From positions 1 to 13,672 of the forward strand of contig JAJXXB010000214.1 of the NCBI GenBank assembly GCA_021781315.1: DNA of 13,672 nucleotides, in the 5' to 3' direction. The translations under genes were made by a program, and so were the position numbers. Within the stretch, counting starts at the first letter, position 1. The number at the start of each line of letters is the position of its first letter. This document shows positions 1-7,113 of this stretch, piece after piece. Source of the stretch: Actinomycetes bacterium. GTDB lineage: Bacteria; Actinomycetota; Acidimicrobiia; Acidimicrobiales; RAAP-2. The notes under the pieces were generated by a model. That model saw only the letters and a program-made list of their open reading frames with translations. It made no database searches and had not been told where the DNA came from.

Positions 1-605
1 TCGCCGCCGATCTGGGCACCGACGTCGCCGGGCTGATGGCCCGCACGCTCGCCTGGCTGACCCGCGGCCAGGTCAGCGAGGTGCGCACCGCCTTCTCCGT
101 CGCGCGCACCGAAGACGACTACTACGAGGCCATCGGCGGCAAGACCGCCTCTCTCATGTCGGCGAGCTGCCGCGTGGGCGGGCTGACCGCGCACCTGGCG
201 AGCGAGCAGGTCGAGGCCCTCGCCGAGTTCGGCCGGTGCTTCGGGATGATCTACCAACTGCGCGACGACGTCCTCGACGTCACCGCGACCGAGAACCAGT
301 TGGGCAAGCCCGCCGGACAGGACCTGGCCGAGGGCATCTACAACCTGCCGACGCTCTTCGCGCTGCGCGACACCACCGTCGGCGACGAGCTGCGCTCGCT
401 GCTCGGCGCCGTCCTCAACGACGCGGACCGCGAGCGGGCGCGCAAGCTCGTGGTGGCCACCGACGGCGTGGCCCAGACGATCCTCGCCGCCCAGCGCTTC
501 CTCGACGAGGCCGACGCGGCGCTCGCCGTCCTGCCCGAGCCCGCGCTGCGCGAGGGCTTCTCCTCGCTGATCCGCTCGCTGCTCGAGGACCTGCCGGCCG
601 TCTAG
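1..605 (+). CDS. Trans-polyprenyl diphosphate synthase (5' end outside window)
   Basis: Partial gene; the visible reading frame starts with the codon at base 3 and gives 200 residues to a TAG stop. It belongs to the trans-isoprenyl diphosphate synthases, which extend an allylic diphosphate with isopentenyl diphosphate to make the chains of menaquinone, carotenoids or other prenyl lipids. The second Asp-rich motif is plain: DDVLD at bases 264-278, preceded by GMIYQLR and followed by QLGKPAGQDLAEG and NLPTL, the usual order for binding Mg-diphosphate. The KTASLM segment upstream contains the conserved Lys. The first Asp-rich motif and the residues that set chain length lie before base 1, so product length (C20 to C45) cannot be judged. 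In actinobacteria such genes often sit near menaquinone genes, but the upstream side is not visible. Its stop overlaps the stop of lysS on the opposite strand. Confidence 0.9.
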   Translation, partial: AADLGTDVAGLMARTLAWLTRGQVSEVRTAFSVARTEDDYYEAIGGKTASLMSASCRVGGLTAHLASEQVEALAEFGRCFGMIYQLRDDVLDVTATENQLGKPAGQDLAEGIYNLPTLFALRDTTVGDELRSLLGAVLNDADRERARKLVVATDGVAQTILAAQRFLDEADAALAVLPEPALREGFSSLIRSLLEDLPAV

Positions 606-2008
606 TCCTCGCGCACCGGCTTGAGCGTCGGGAATGCGATCACCTCGCGGATGTTGGCCGTGTCGGCCACCACCATCGCCAGGCGGTCGACGCCCACGCC
701 CAGTCCCGCGGTAGGCGGCAGGCCCCACTCGAGGGCCTTGATGTAGTCCTCATCGATGCGCATCGCCTCGTCGTCGCCGGCCGCGGCCAGGCGGGCCTGC
801 TCTTCGAAGCGCGCGCGCTGGTCCTCGGGGTCCGTCAACTCGGAGAACCCGTTGGAGAGCTCGCGACCCACGAGGTAGGACTCGAAGCGCTCGGTCAGCT
901 CGGGGTCCGCCGGGTGGCGTCGCGCGAGCGGCGACACCTCGACCGGGTACTGGGTGACGAACGTCGGCTGCCAGAGGTCGGCCTCGCAGGTCGCCTCGAA
1001 GAGCTCGGCGAGACAGCGCCCCGCGCCCCAGGAGGGGTGCACCTCGACCTCGCGCGCGGCGAGCAGCGCCGCGAGGTGCTCGCGGCTCGTGTGCACGCTC
1101 AGCTCCTCGCCCACCGCCTCGCTCACCAGGTCGGCCATCGAGGCCCGGCGCCAGGGCGTCGCGAAGTCGAGGTCGCGGCCCTGGTAGCTGAGTGCGGTCG
1201 TGCCGAGCACGTCGACGACGGCACCGGCGACGAGCTCCTCGGTGAAGGCCATCATGTCCTCGTAGTTCCAGTACGCCGCGTAGAGCTCGAGCATCGTGAA
1301 CTCGGGGTTGTGGCGCGGCGAGACGCCCTCGTTGCGAAAGACGCGCCCGAGTTCGAAGACCCGCTCGAAGCCGCCGACGACGAGTCGCTTGAGCCACAGC
1401 TCGGGCGCGATGCGCAAGAAGAACTCGCTGCCCAACGCCTGGTGGTAGGTGACGAAGGGCCGCGCCGCCGCGCCGGTGGGGATCGCGTTGAGGATGGGCG
1501 TCTCCACCTCCATGAAGCCGGCCGCCCAGCACCGTTCGCGCAGGGCGCGCACCAGCGCGCTGCGTCTCGCGAGCGACGCGCGCGTCTCGTCGTTCGCCCA
1601 CAGGTCGGCCTCGCGGTGGCGATAGCGAAGGTCGTAGTCGGCGATGCCCGCCCACTTGTCGCCGAAGTTGCGCTGGGCCGCGGCGAGGATCTCGAAGGAG
1701 GCGACTTTCACCGAGAGCTCGCCGCGCTTGGTGCGCACGACCTCGCCGTGCACGCCGACCCAGTCGCCGAGGTGCAGTTTGGTGAACGCGTCAAAGTCCG
1801 CAGTCGTCGCCTCGAGGGCGAAGAGCTGGATCTCGCCGGTGGAGTCGCGCATCGTGGCGAAGGCCAGTCGGCCCTGGCTGCGCAGGAGCATCACCCGTCC
1901 GGCGACCGCGACGGTGACGCCGGACTCCTCGCCCGGGGCGAGGAAGCCGTAGGTGTCGGCGAGCGCCGCGCAGTACGCCGTGTGGGCGAAGGTGTAGGGC
2001 GTGGTCAT
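602..2008 (-). CDS. lysS: Lysyl-tRNA synthetase, class II
   Basis: 468-residue cytosolic enzyme that charges tRNA-Lys with lysine using ATP. The N-terminal third (about 31-110) is the anticodon-binding OB fold; the rest is the class II catalytic core. Seen: VETPIL (148-153) of motif 1, GAAARPF, the long block FLRIAPELWLKRLVVGGFE, motif 2 with FRNEG (224-228) and RHNPEFTMLE, and motif 3 with GLGVGVDRL (445-453) followed by NIREVIAFP. This matches bacterial LysS closely and is slightly shorter than the usual 490-510. The ATG at 2008 is chosen because it forms an ATGA overlap with the coaX stop, has GGGAG just upstream, and begins right before the OB fold; an in-frame ATG at 2065 would only add a poor extension inside coaX. 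It is the last gene of the minus-strand run and ends in the CTAG shared with the polyprenyl synthase stop, leaving no room for an intergenic terminator. Confidence 0.97.
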   Translation of the reverse strand: MTTPYTFAHTAYCAALADTYGFLAPGEESGVTVAVAGRVMLLRSQGRLAFATMRDSTGEIQLFALEATTADFDAFTKLHLGDWVGVHGEVVRTKRGELSVKVASFEILAAAQRNFGDKWAGIADYDLRYRHREADLWANDETRASLARRSALVRALRERCWAAGFMEVETPILNAIPTGAAARPFVTYHQALGSEFFLRIAPELWLKRLVVGGFERVFELGRVFRNEGVSPRHNPEFTMLELYAAYWNYEDMMAFTEELVAGAVVDVLGTTALSYQGRDLDFATPWRRASMADLVSEAVGEELSVHTSREHLAALLAAREVEVHPSWGAGRCLAELFEATCEADLWQPTFVTQYPVEVSPLARRHPADPELTERFESYLVGRELSNGFSELTDPEDQRARFEEQARLAAAGDDEAMRIDEDYIKALEWGLPPTAGLGVGVDRLAMVVADTANIREVIAFPTLKPVRED

Positions 2009-2835
2009 GCGGCTCCCGAATGATTGCGTCCATGAATGATACGTAAACCGTGGAGGGTGAGCCACGGCTCGACGTGCTCGACGCTGGTGGTGTGCGGAGC
2101 GATGAGACCGGCGAGGCCGCCGGTGGCGATCACCGTCGCCGGTCCGACCTCGTCGACGATGCGCGCGACGACGCCGTCGACCTGGGCCGCGAAGCCGTAG
2201 AGCACGCCGGACTGGATCGATTCGACCGTCGAGCGCCCCACCACCGATCGCGGGCGCACGAGCTCGACCGAGCGCAGCGCCGAGGCCTGGGTGTAGAGCG
2301 CCTCGAGCGAGATCGCGACCCCCGGGGCGATCGCGCCGCCCAGGTACTCACCGCGCTCGCTGATCACGTCGAAGGTCGTCGCGGTACCCAGGTCGACCAC
2401 GATGCCCGCGCCCGGGTAGAGGTCGTAGGCGCCGACCGAGTTGGCGATGCGGTCCGCGCCGACCTCGCGCGGGTTGTCGTAGAGGATCGCCATGCCGGAC
2501 TTCGTGCCCGGGCCGAGCACCGTCACCTCGAGGTCGGCGAACCAGCGATTGGCCATGCGACGCAGCTGGGTCGTCACGGGCGGCACCGACGAGGAGATGG
2601 CGATCGCCGACACGTCGGCGCGCAGGTCGAGGCCCTCGAGGTCGAGCAGTTGGGTGAGGACCATCGCGTGCTCGTCCGGCGTGCGCTCGGCGACCGTCGA
2701 GAGGCGCCAGTGATAGGCCAGGCCGCGCTCGTCGGTCGCGCGCGCGAAGCCCATGGCGTCGGGTGAGTCGGGCGCCTCGGGTCCGAAGAGGCCGACCACG
2801 GTCTCGGTGTTGCCCACGTCAATGGCTAGTAGCAC
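2005..2835 (-). CDS. coaX: Type III pantothenate kinase
   Basis: 276 residues; phosphorylates pantothenate with ATP, the first step of coenzyme A synthesis, and acts in the cytosol as a dimer. ASKHA-fold motifs are all present: DVGNT (6-10, phosphate loop), AISSSVPPVT, GADR (126-129), VVDLGTATTFD (from 136, catalytic Asp at 138), GGAIAPGV and ATGGLA near the C-terminus. The open frame runs far upstream through panC, but that part is Arg/Ser-rich shadow sequence; the protein starts at the GTG codon at 2835, directly before LLAIDVGNT. A strong purine-rich ribosome site (AGGGGGAG) lies unusually close, 2-4 nt away. The start overlaps the panC stop by 17 nt and the stop overlaps lysS by 4 nt. Odd: about 20 residues (roughly 18-38) are inserted between GLF and the HWRLST strand, where most CoaX proteins have a short turn. 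Confidence 0.95.
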   Translation of the reverse strand: MLLAIDVGNTETVVGLFGPEAPDSPDAMGFARATDERGLAYHWRLSTVAERTPDEHAMVLTQLLDLEGLDLRADVSAIAISSSVPPVTTQLRRMANRWFADLEVTVLGPGTKSGMAILYDNPREVGADRIANSVGAYDLYPGAGIVVDLGTATTFDVISERGEYLGGAIAPGVAISLEALYTQASALRSVELVRPRSVVGRSTVESIQSGVLYGFAAQVDGVVARIVDEVGPATVIATGGLAGLIAPHTTSVEHVEPWLTLHGLRIIHGRNHSGAA

Positions 2836-3682
2836 GGCTCCCCCTGATGACTCGCACCGGCCCGTTGTCGAGCAGGCGCACTCCTTCGACGAGCCCCGCG
2901 AGCAGCGCGCGACCCTCGCCGACGTACTCGTCGCCGAGCGGGGCGAGGCTCGCGGGGTCGACGACCTCGGCGTAGGCGACGTCGACGCCGGCGGCGACCA
3001 GAACCGCGCGCATCCGCGCGCGCAGCTCGCTCGCGCTCGCCGGTTCGCTCGCGCTCGCGAGCGCGGCCGACAGGCCGAGCGCGACGACGCGGCCGGCGTC
3101 GCTGAGACGCACGTTGCGACTCGAGAGTGCGAGTCCCGTCTCCTCGCGCACGATCGGGCACCCGACCACCTCGACGTCGAAGGCGAGGTCGCGCACCATC
3201 TGGCGCATCGCGACCAGTTGCTGGTAGTCCTTCTCACCCAGGTAGAGCCGGCACGGTCCGGTCACGATGAGCAGTTTGGCCACCACGCTCGCCACGCCGT
3301 CGAAGTGGCCGGGCCGGTCGGCCCCCTCGAGGACGTCGCCGATCGGACCGACGTGCACCGTGGTGGGCGTGGCCTCTCCGAGGGGCCACATCTCGGCCAG
3401 CGCCGGCTCGACGAGGACGTCGGTGCCCGCGGCGAGGGCGCGGCTCGCGTCGGCGTCGGGGGTGCGCGGGTACGTCGCGAGGTCGGCGGCGTTGTTGAAC
3501 TGGCGCGGATTCACGAAGACCGTGGTGAAGACGACGTCGCCCGCGGCCGCCGCGGTTCGCATCAGCGACTCGTGCCCGGCGTGCAGCGCGCCCATCGTCG
3601 GCACCAGGGCGACGCGGCGGCCGCTCGCGCGCACCGACTCCGCGCGCGCGCGCCAGTCGGCGACGCGACTCAGCCGCTCCAT
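2819..3682 (-). CDS. panC: Pantothenate synthetase (pantoate-beta-alanine ligase)
   Basis: 287 residues; joins pantoate and beta-alanine through a pantoyl-adenylate, giving pantothenate in the cytosol. Length and motifs are those of the family: PTMGALHAGH (28-37, the HIGH-like ATP site), FVNPRQF (56-62), RPGHFDGVASVVAKLL, GEKDYQQL (149-156) and GLALSSRNVRLS (183-194, the KMSKS-like loop). The usual HEGH is HAGH here, outside the catalytic His pair. ATG start at 3682 shares one base with the TGA of the preceding gene (TGATG), so translation is probably coupled; the 3' end overlaps coaX by 17 nt. A short in-frame duplication at 3027-3058 encodes ASASEP-ASASEL. The beta-alanine source, aspartate decarboxylase panD, normally found between panC and coaX in actinobacteria, is absent here. 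Confidence 0.96.
   Translation of the reverse strand: MERLSRVADWRARAESVRASGRRVALVPTMGALHAGHESLMRTAAAAGDVVFTTVFVNPRQFNNAADLATYPRTPDADASRALAAGTDVLVEPALAEMWPLGEATPTTVHVGPIGDVLEGADRPGHFDGVASVVAKLLIVTGPCRLYLGEKDYQQLVAMRQMVRDLAFDVEVVGCPIVREETGLALSSRNVRLSDAGRVVALGLSAALASASEPASASELRARMRAVLVAAGVDVAYAEVVDPASLAPLGDEYVGEGRALLAGLVEGVRLLDNGPVRVIRGSRATSH
2838..2845 (-). promoter_or_regulatory. Ribosome binding site of coaX
   Basis: AGGGGGAG on the minus strand, 2 nt before the GTG at 2835 (4 nt if only AGGGGG pairs). It fixes the coaX start inside the 3' end of panC and rules out the long upstream extension of that frame. The spacing is shorter than the common 5-9 nt. Confidence 0.6.
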
Positions 3683-4389
3683 CAGGCCAGGGTGCTGCGG
3701 CGTTCGGCCAGTTCGAAGGCGGCGGCCGCCAGGGCCACGTAGGCCGGGCGCTCCGCCTCGGGCATCGCCGCCAGGTGGGCGTCGATGGTCTCGACGTCGC
3801 CGCGCGACGCCGGCCCGGTCAGGGCGCGCGCGGGACCGTCGCTCGCCACGTCGGCCAGCGCCTGGCCGGCGAGGGCCAGGAAGTCCTCGAGCTCGAGGCC
3901 GGCCTCGCGCGCGAGGCGCTCGACCTGGCCCATCAGAGCGACCAGGTGATTGGCCGCCACGGTGGCCGTCGCGTGATAGAGCGTGCGATCCGCGTCATCG
4001 AGCGTGATGACGCGCCCCTCGAGCGAGCGCACGAGTTCGCCCGCCACGGGATCTCCGGCCACGCAGTAGGTCGCCCCGCGCAGGCGCTGCGCCCCGCGCT
4101 CGGGCGAGGACAGCGCCGCGAGAGGGTGCAGCGAGGCGACGCGCGGGTGGCGACCCAGGACCTCGAGGGTGCGCGAACCCGCCGCGTGGGCGACGACGCG
4201 CGACGCGTCGGGCGCGAGTGCCCCGGCGACCTCGCCCAGGGCGTCGTCGGGCACGGTGAGCAGCACCAGGTCGCCGTCGACGCGACTGAGCTCGTCGTGG
4301 TGCACGAGCGTCACGTCGTGACCGGCCGCTCGCAGGGCGATGGCGAATGATTGGCCGGCACGGCCCGAACCAACGATGGTGACCTTCAT
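3682..4389 (-). CDS. Rossmann-fold / DUF2520 protein, putative NAD(P)-dependent oxidoreductase
   Basis: 235 residues. Residues 1-100 form a Rossmann domain opening with the dinucleotide loop VGSGRAGQ (6-13), then LVLLTVPDDAL, as in beta-hydroxyacid and ketopantoate reductase-like proteins. The second half matches the DUF2520 domain: LHPL near 87-90, YHATATVAANHLVALMGQ (138-155) and ALTGPASRGD (189-198). No reaction is established for this family to my knowledge. Its place directly before panC, coupled by a 1-nt overlap, is seen in many actinobacteria and suggests a role in pantoate supply, perhaps as a ketopantoate reductase; that is inference from neighbourhood and fold only. The start is the ATG at 4389 with GGAG eight bases upstream (4395-4398), directly before the Rossmann strand; the open frame continues upstream but only as Arg-rich shadow within folK. 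The 35-nt gap to folK is the largest in the run. Confidence 0.85.
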   Translation of the reverse strand: MKVTIVGSGRAGQSFAIALRAAGHDVTLVHHDELSRVDGDLVLLTVPDDALGEVAGALAPDASRVVAHAAGSRTLEVLGRHPRVASLHPLAALSSPERGAQRLRGATYCVAGDPVAGELVRSLEGRVITLDDADRTLYHATATVAANHLVALMGQVERLAREAGLELEDFLALAGQALADVASDGPARALTGPASRGDVETIDAHLAAMPEAERPAYVALAAAAFELAERRSTLA

Positions 4390-4424
4390 CTCGACTCCGT
4401 TCCGGCCCCGAGGGTGCCGTTCGG

Positions 4425-4889
4425 TTAGCGCAACGACTCGAGTGTACCGAGTGGCGCGACCCGCCCGACGCCACGCGCGAGCTGGTCCTCTCCGACCAGC
4501 TCCGGGGCCAACTCGGCCAGGGGCACGAGCACGAAGAGCCGTTCGAACATGCGCGGGTGCGGCACGGTGATCTCGGGGTCGTCGCTGACCACGTCGCCCA
4601 CGAGCAGCACGTCCACGTCGAGCGTGCGTGGGCCCCAATGTACGTCGCGGGTGCGACCGCGCGCCGCCTCGGCGCGACGAGCGCGCTCGAGCAGTTCGCG
4701 CGGCGTGGCGTTCGTCTCGATCTCGATCACCAGGTTCCAGAAGTCGTCCTGGGCGACACCACCCACGGGCTCGGTCTCGTAGACGCGCGAGACGCGCACC
4801 GGATCACCAGCCGCGACCAGGTCCACGCCGGCGGCCAGGTGGGCCGCGCGATCCCCGACGTTCGAGCCAAGCGAGAGATAGGCCTTCAC
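4425..4889 (-). CDS. folK: 2-amino-4-hydroxy-6-hydroxymethyldihydropteridine pyrophosphokinase (HPPK)
   Basis: 154 residues, the usual size of a single-domain HPPK. It transfers pyrophosphate from ATP to 6-hydroxymethyl-dihydropterin, giving the substrate of FolP. Seen: LSLGSNVGDR (5-14), YETEPVGG (37-44), the signature HWGPRTLDVDVLL (84-96) with the two Mg-binding Asp at 91 and 93, and PHPRM (110-114) followed by RLFVLVPLAELAP. The start is the GTG at 4889, overlapping the folB stop as GTGA; no clear ribosome site precedes it, so translation probably relies on coupling to folB. TAA stop, followed by a 35-nt spacer to the DUF2520 gene. Confidence 0.96.
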   Translation of the reverse strand: MKAYLSLGSNVGDRAAHLAAGVDLVAAGDPVRVSRVYETEPVGGVAQDDFWNLVIEIETNATPRELLERARRAEAARGRTRDVHWGPRTLDVDVLLVGDVVSDDPEITVPHPRMFERLFVLVPLAELAPELVGEDQLARGVGRVAPLGTLESLR

Positions 4890-5251
4890 GAACGCGTGAC
4901 GCGACAGCGAACGCCGGCGCTCGCCAGGTCCTCGGGCACCGGCGGGCGCAGCTTGCGCACCGCCACCACCACGGCCTCGATCGCGCCGTCGAGGGCGAGG
5001 ACCTCGAGCGCCACGCGATAGGCCAGGGTCTCGAGCAGCAAGAATCCCCCCGAGCGCGCGACCTCGACCGTCGTGGCCACCACGTCGGCGTAGTTGGTGG
5101 TCTCGGCGATGTCGTCGTCCATCGCCGCCTCTTCGAAGTTGCGCTCGATGTCGAGGTCGAACTCGAGCGGCTGGGCGCGTGAGCGCTCCTCGGCCAACAC
5201 GCCGACGATGGCGCTCACGCGCAGCCCGCGCAGCTCGATCACGTCACTCAT
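4886..5251 (-). CDS. folB: Dihydroneopterin aldolase
   Basis: 121 residues, full length for the family. It cleaves 7,8-dihydroneopterin to 6-hydroxymethyl-dihydropterin and glycolaldehyde in folate synthesis. Seen: the opening IELRGLRVSAIVGVLAEER with the pterin-anchoring Glu (22), TTNYADV with Tyr54, LLLETLAYRV (71-80), and the C-terminal VRKLRPP with the catalytic Lys at 100. ATG start at 5251 with GAGG six bases upstream. It overlaps the 3' end of the phosphatase-like gene by 8 nt and couples to folK by GTGA. Confidence 0.95.
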   Translation of the reverse strand: MSDVIELRGLRVSAIVGVLAEERSRAQPLEFDLDIERNFEEAAMDDDIAETTNYADVVATTVEVARSGGFLLLETLAYRVALEVLALDGAIEAVVVAVRKLRPPVPEDLASAGVRCRVTRS

Positions 5252-5747
5252 GGTTCGCCTCGGGCAACGCCATCAGCACGCCGCGGCCGTCGGGGCCGAC
5301 GCTGCGTCGAAAGAGCCGCTCGACGAGCGCGATGGATCCGGGCACCGTCGGGGACCGACCGGACCAGACGAGATAGCCGGCGACGACCCCGAGCAACCGA
5401 TCCGAGACCTCGTCGCCGTGGAGCAGCACGATCTGGCCGTCGCGCATAGACGCGGCCAGGTCCTGGTAGCAGGCCTCGAGCACGTCGCGCTGGTTGGGCC
5501 CGCCGCGCAGCGGGTAGTGACTGGCCGCCAGTCCGTGCTCGAGATAGACGGCGAGGTTCTGCATGACGGGCAGAATCGAGATGACCCGGGTGAACCCGTG
5601 GTGCTTGAGCCAGAGCAGCTCCTCGTCGCGGCGCACCCGACGGTGCACCGACGTCGACCCGCCGGGGCGCTCGGAGACCGCGAGGATCCCCCGGTAGACC
5701 CAGGTGAAGCCGCGCGGCTCGATGCCCGCGGCCCACTTGCCTCTCAT
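5244..5747 (-). CDS. Dual-specificity-phosphatase-like protein, probably catalytically inactive
   Basis: 167 residues with the layout of small bacterial dual-specificity phosphatases: an opening VYRGILAVSE (17-26), then DEELLWLKHHGFTRVISIL (41-59) matching the 'D...L...GI..VI.L' strand, then YLEHGLAASHYPL before the loop. The phosphate loop should read HCX5R; here residues 110-117 are HGDEVSDR, so His and Arg are kept but the nucleophilic Cys is Gly111 (GGC; TGC would be one base away). The helix after the loop, LLGVVAGYLVWSG, still fits, and the general-acid Asp expected after HYPL is not seen. I infer a pseudophosphatase or a phosphate-ligand sensor. It lies between folP (ATGA overlap) and folB (8-nt overlap), so it is expressed with folate genes; its role there is unknown. 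The ATG at 5747 is preferred over the open frame's upstream ATG at 5849, which lies in folP and adds only Arg-rich sequence. Confidence 0.75.
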   Translation of the reverse strand: MRGKWAAGIEPRGFTWVYRGILAVSERPGGSTSVHRRVRRDEELLWLKHHGFTRVISILPVMQNLAVYLEHGLAASHYPLRGGPNQRDVLEACYQDLAASMRDGQIVLLHGDEVSDRLLGVVAGYLVWSGRSPTVPGSIALVERLFRRSVGPDGRGVLMALPEANHE

Positions 5748-6541
5748 GGTCCGACCCGCGAGAGGGGACGCGCGATCAACTCGCGCGCGTAGACCGCGGG
5801 CGCGACGTCGTGCACGCGCACGAGGTCCACGCCACAGAGCATGGCCCACGCCTCGCTGGCGAGCGATCCCTCGAGGCGCTCCTCGACGGCGAGGGGGCTC
5901 GCGCCAAGCTCGCCGAGGAACCGCTTGCGACTGGTGCCCACGAGCACCGACGCGTCGAAGCGCGCGGCCAGGGCCACGAGGTCGTCGAGGTGCGCGAGCA
6001 GGGCCAGGTTGTGCGCGGTCGTCTTGTTGAAGCCGATGCCCGGGTCCAGCCAGAGCCGTCCCACGCCGGCCGCGCGAGCGCGCTCGGCGGCGTCGGAGAG
6101 GAACGCCGACACCTCGGCGACGACGTCTTCGTAGGTGGCGTCACCCGGCGTGATCGTCGGGTGCAAGCGGTGCATCGCGACGTATCCCACCCCGAGCTCG
6201 CCGGCCACACCCATTAGGGAACAGGACTCGTCGTTGATGATCCGCGCGCCCGCGGCGACCGCGGCGCGCGCGACGGCCTCCTTTTGCGTGTTGACCGACA
6301 CCTCGCCGTGTTCGGCGAGACCCGCCACCACCGGGATCACCCGGGCGAGCTCGTCGGCCTCGCTGACCGGGGTCGCCCCGGGACGCGTCGACTCGCCGCC
6401 CACGTCGACGACGTCGGCGCCGCGCGCGAGGTGGTCGCGGCCGCGCGCGATCGCCTCGTCGGTGGAGGTCGTGCGCGACTCGGGGAAGAACGAGTCGGGC
6501 GTCACGTTGACGATGCCCATCACCCGCGGGCTCAGCGCCAC
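5744..6541 (-). CDS. folP: Dihydropteroate synthase
   Basis: 265 residues, TIM barrel, condensing 6-hydroxymethyl-dihydropterin pyrophosphate with p-aminobenzoate; the sulfonamide target. Seen: [12 protein letters not shown] (8-19), [12 protein letters not shown] (45-56), IIND (101-104), [10 protein letters not shown] (165-174), GTSRKRFLG (202-210) and RVHDV (242-246). These carry the counterparts of E. coli Asn115, Asp185, Lys221 and Arg255. Two departures: the SVDT strand reads SVNT, so the pterin-contacting Asp (E. coli Asp96) is Asn84, and the loop after MH is [12 protein letters not shown] rather than the usual MHxxGxPxxM. The enzyme may still work, since the rest of the site is intact, but a FolP2-like paralogue with another role is possible. 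GTG start at 6541, 10 nt inside the folE 3' end, with AGG upstream; the GTG at 6523, directly before MGIVNV, is an alternative. Confidence 0.92.
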   Translation of the reverse strand: MALSPRVMGIVNVTPDSFFPESRTTSTDEAIARGRDHLARGADVVDVGGESTRPGATPVSEADELARVIPVVAGLAEHGEVSVNTQKEAVARAAVAAGARIINDESCSLMGVAGELGVGYVAMHRLHPTITPGDATYEDVVAEVSAFLSDAAERARAAGVGRLWLDPGIGFNKTTAHNLALLAHLDDLVALAARFDASVLVGTSRKRFLGELGASPLAVEERLEGSLASEAWAMLCGVDLVRVHDVAPAVYARELIARPLSRVGP

Positions 6542-7113
6542 GTCGACCTGCGCTGGTGGATGTACTGGAGGGCCTCGGCTCGATAGGACACGTCATCGCG
6601 GAACACGCCGCGCACCGCGGAGGTGACCGTCGTCATGCCCTCCTTCTTGACGCCGCGCATCGACATGCAGAAGTGCTCGGCCTCGATCACGCAGATCGAA
6701 CCGCGCGGGTGCAGCTCGCGCTCCATCGCCTCGACGATCTGGGTCGTGAGGCGCTCTTGGACCTGGAGTCGGCGCGCGTAGCCCTCGACGAGGCGCGCCA
6801 TCTTGGACAGTCCGGTGATGCGTCCCTCGGGCCCGGGCAGGTAGGCGAGGTGCGCGAGACCGGTGAAGGGCACGAGGTGGTGCTCGCAGAGCGTCGTGAA
6901 GGGGATGTCACGCACCATCACCATCTCGTCGTGACCGGCCTCGAAGGTGACCCGCAGGTGCTCGCCGGGATCGACCTCGAGCCCCTCGAAGAGCTCGACG
7001 TACATCTCGGCGACGCGCCGGGGCGTCTCGACGAGTCCGTCGCGCTCGGGGTCCTCGCCGATCGCCGCGAGCAACTCGCGCACGAGCACCTCGACGCGGT
7101 CGCGGTCGACCAT
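6532..7113 (-). CDS. folE: GTP cyclohydrolase I (zinc-dependent, type IA)
   Basis: 193 residues; opens GTP to 7,8-dihydroneopterin triphosphate, the first step of folate synthesis, as a homodecamer. The zinc site is complete: CEHHLVPF gives Cys76 and His79, and the EHFCMSMRG segment gives Cys149. [20 protein letters not shown] and the region [12 protein letters not shown] are typical. The zinc ligands separate it from the zinc-independent FolE2 family that Zur often controls. ATG start at 7113 shares one base with the hpt stop (TGATG), with GAGG just upstream. In most actinobacteria ftsH stands between hpt and folE; here the two genes touch. The run starts with a zinc importer, so zinc supply and this zinc enzyme may be co-expressed. 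Confidence 0.97.
   Translation of the reverse strand: MVDRDRVEVLVRELLAAIGEDPERDGLVETPRRVAEMYVELFEGLEVDPGEHLRVTFEAGHDEMVMVRDIPFTTLCEHHLVPFTGLAHLAYLPGPEGRITGLSKMARLVEGYARRLQVQERLTTQIVEAMERELHPRGSICVIEAEHFCMSMRGVKKEGMTTVTSAVRGVFRDDVSYRAEALQYIHQRRSTWR

Noticed and set aside
236..2023. Long open frame on the plus strand, antisense to lysS
   Set aside because: It is a mirror of high-G+C coding on the other strand: rich in Arg, His, Gly and Val without domains, while lysS in the same stretch has complete class II motifs.
2836..3237. N-terminal extension of coaX into panC
   Set aside because: The added 134 residues are Arg/Ser-rich and out of frame with panC; the family start lies at the GTG at 2835 with a ribosome site.
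3682..4389. Naming the DUF2520 gene panE (ketopantoate reductase)
   Set aside because: Fold and neighbours allow it, but the C-terminal domain is DUF2520, not the ApbA C-terminal domain, so no symbol is given.
4390..4424. Terminator or promoter in the folK-DUF2520 gap
   Set aside because: No stem-loop with a T-run and no -10-like sequence is seen; only a ribosome site (GGAG at 4395-4398).
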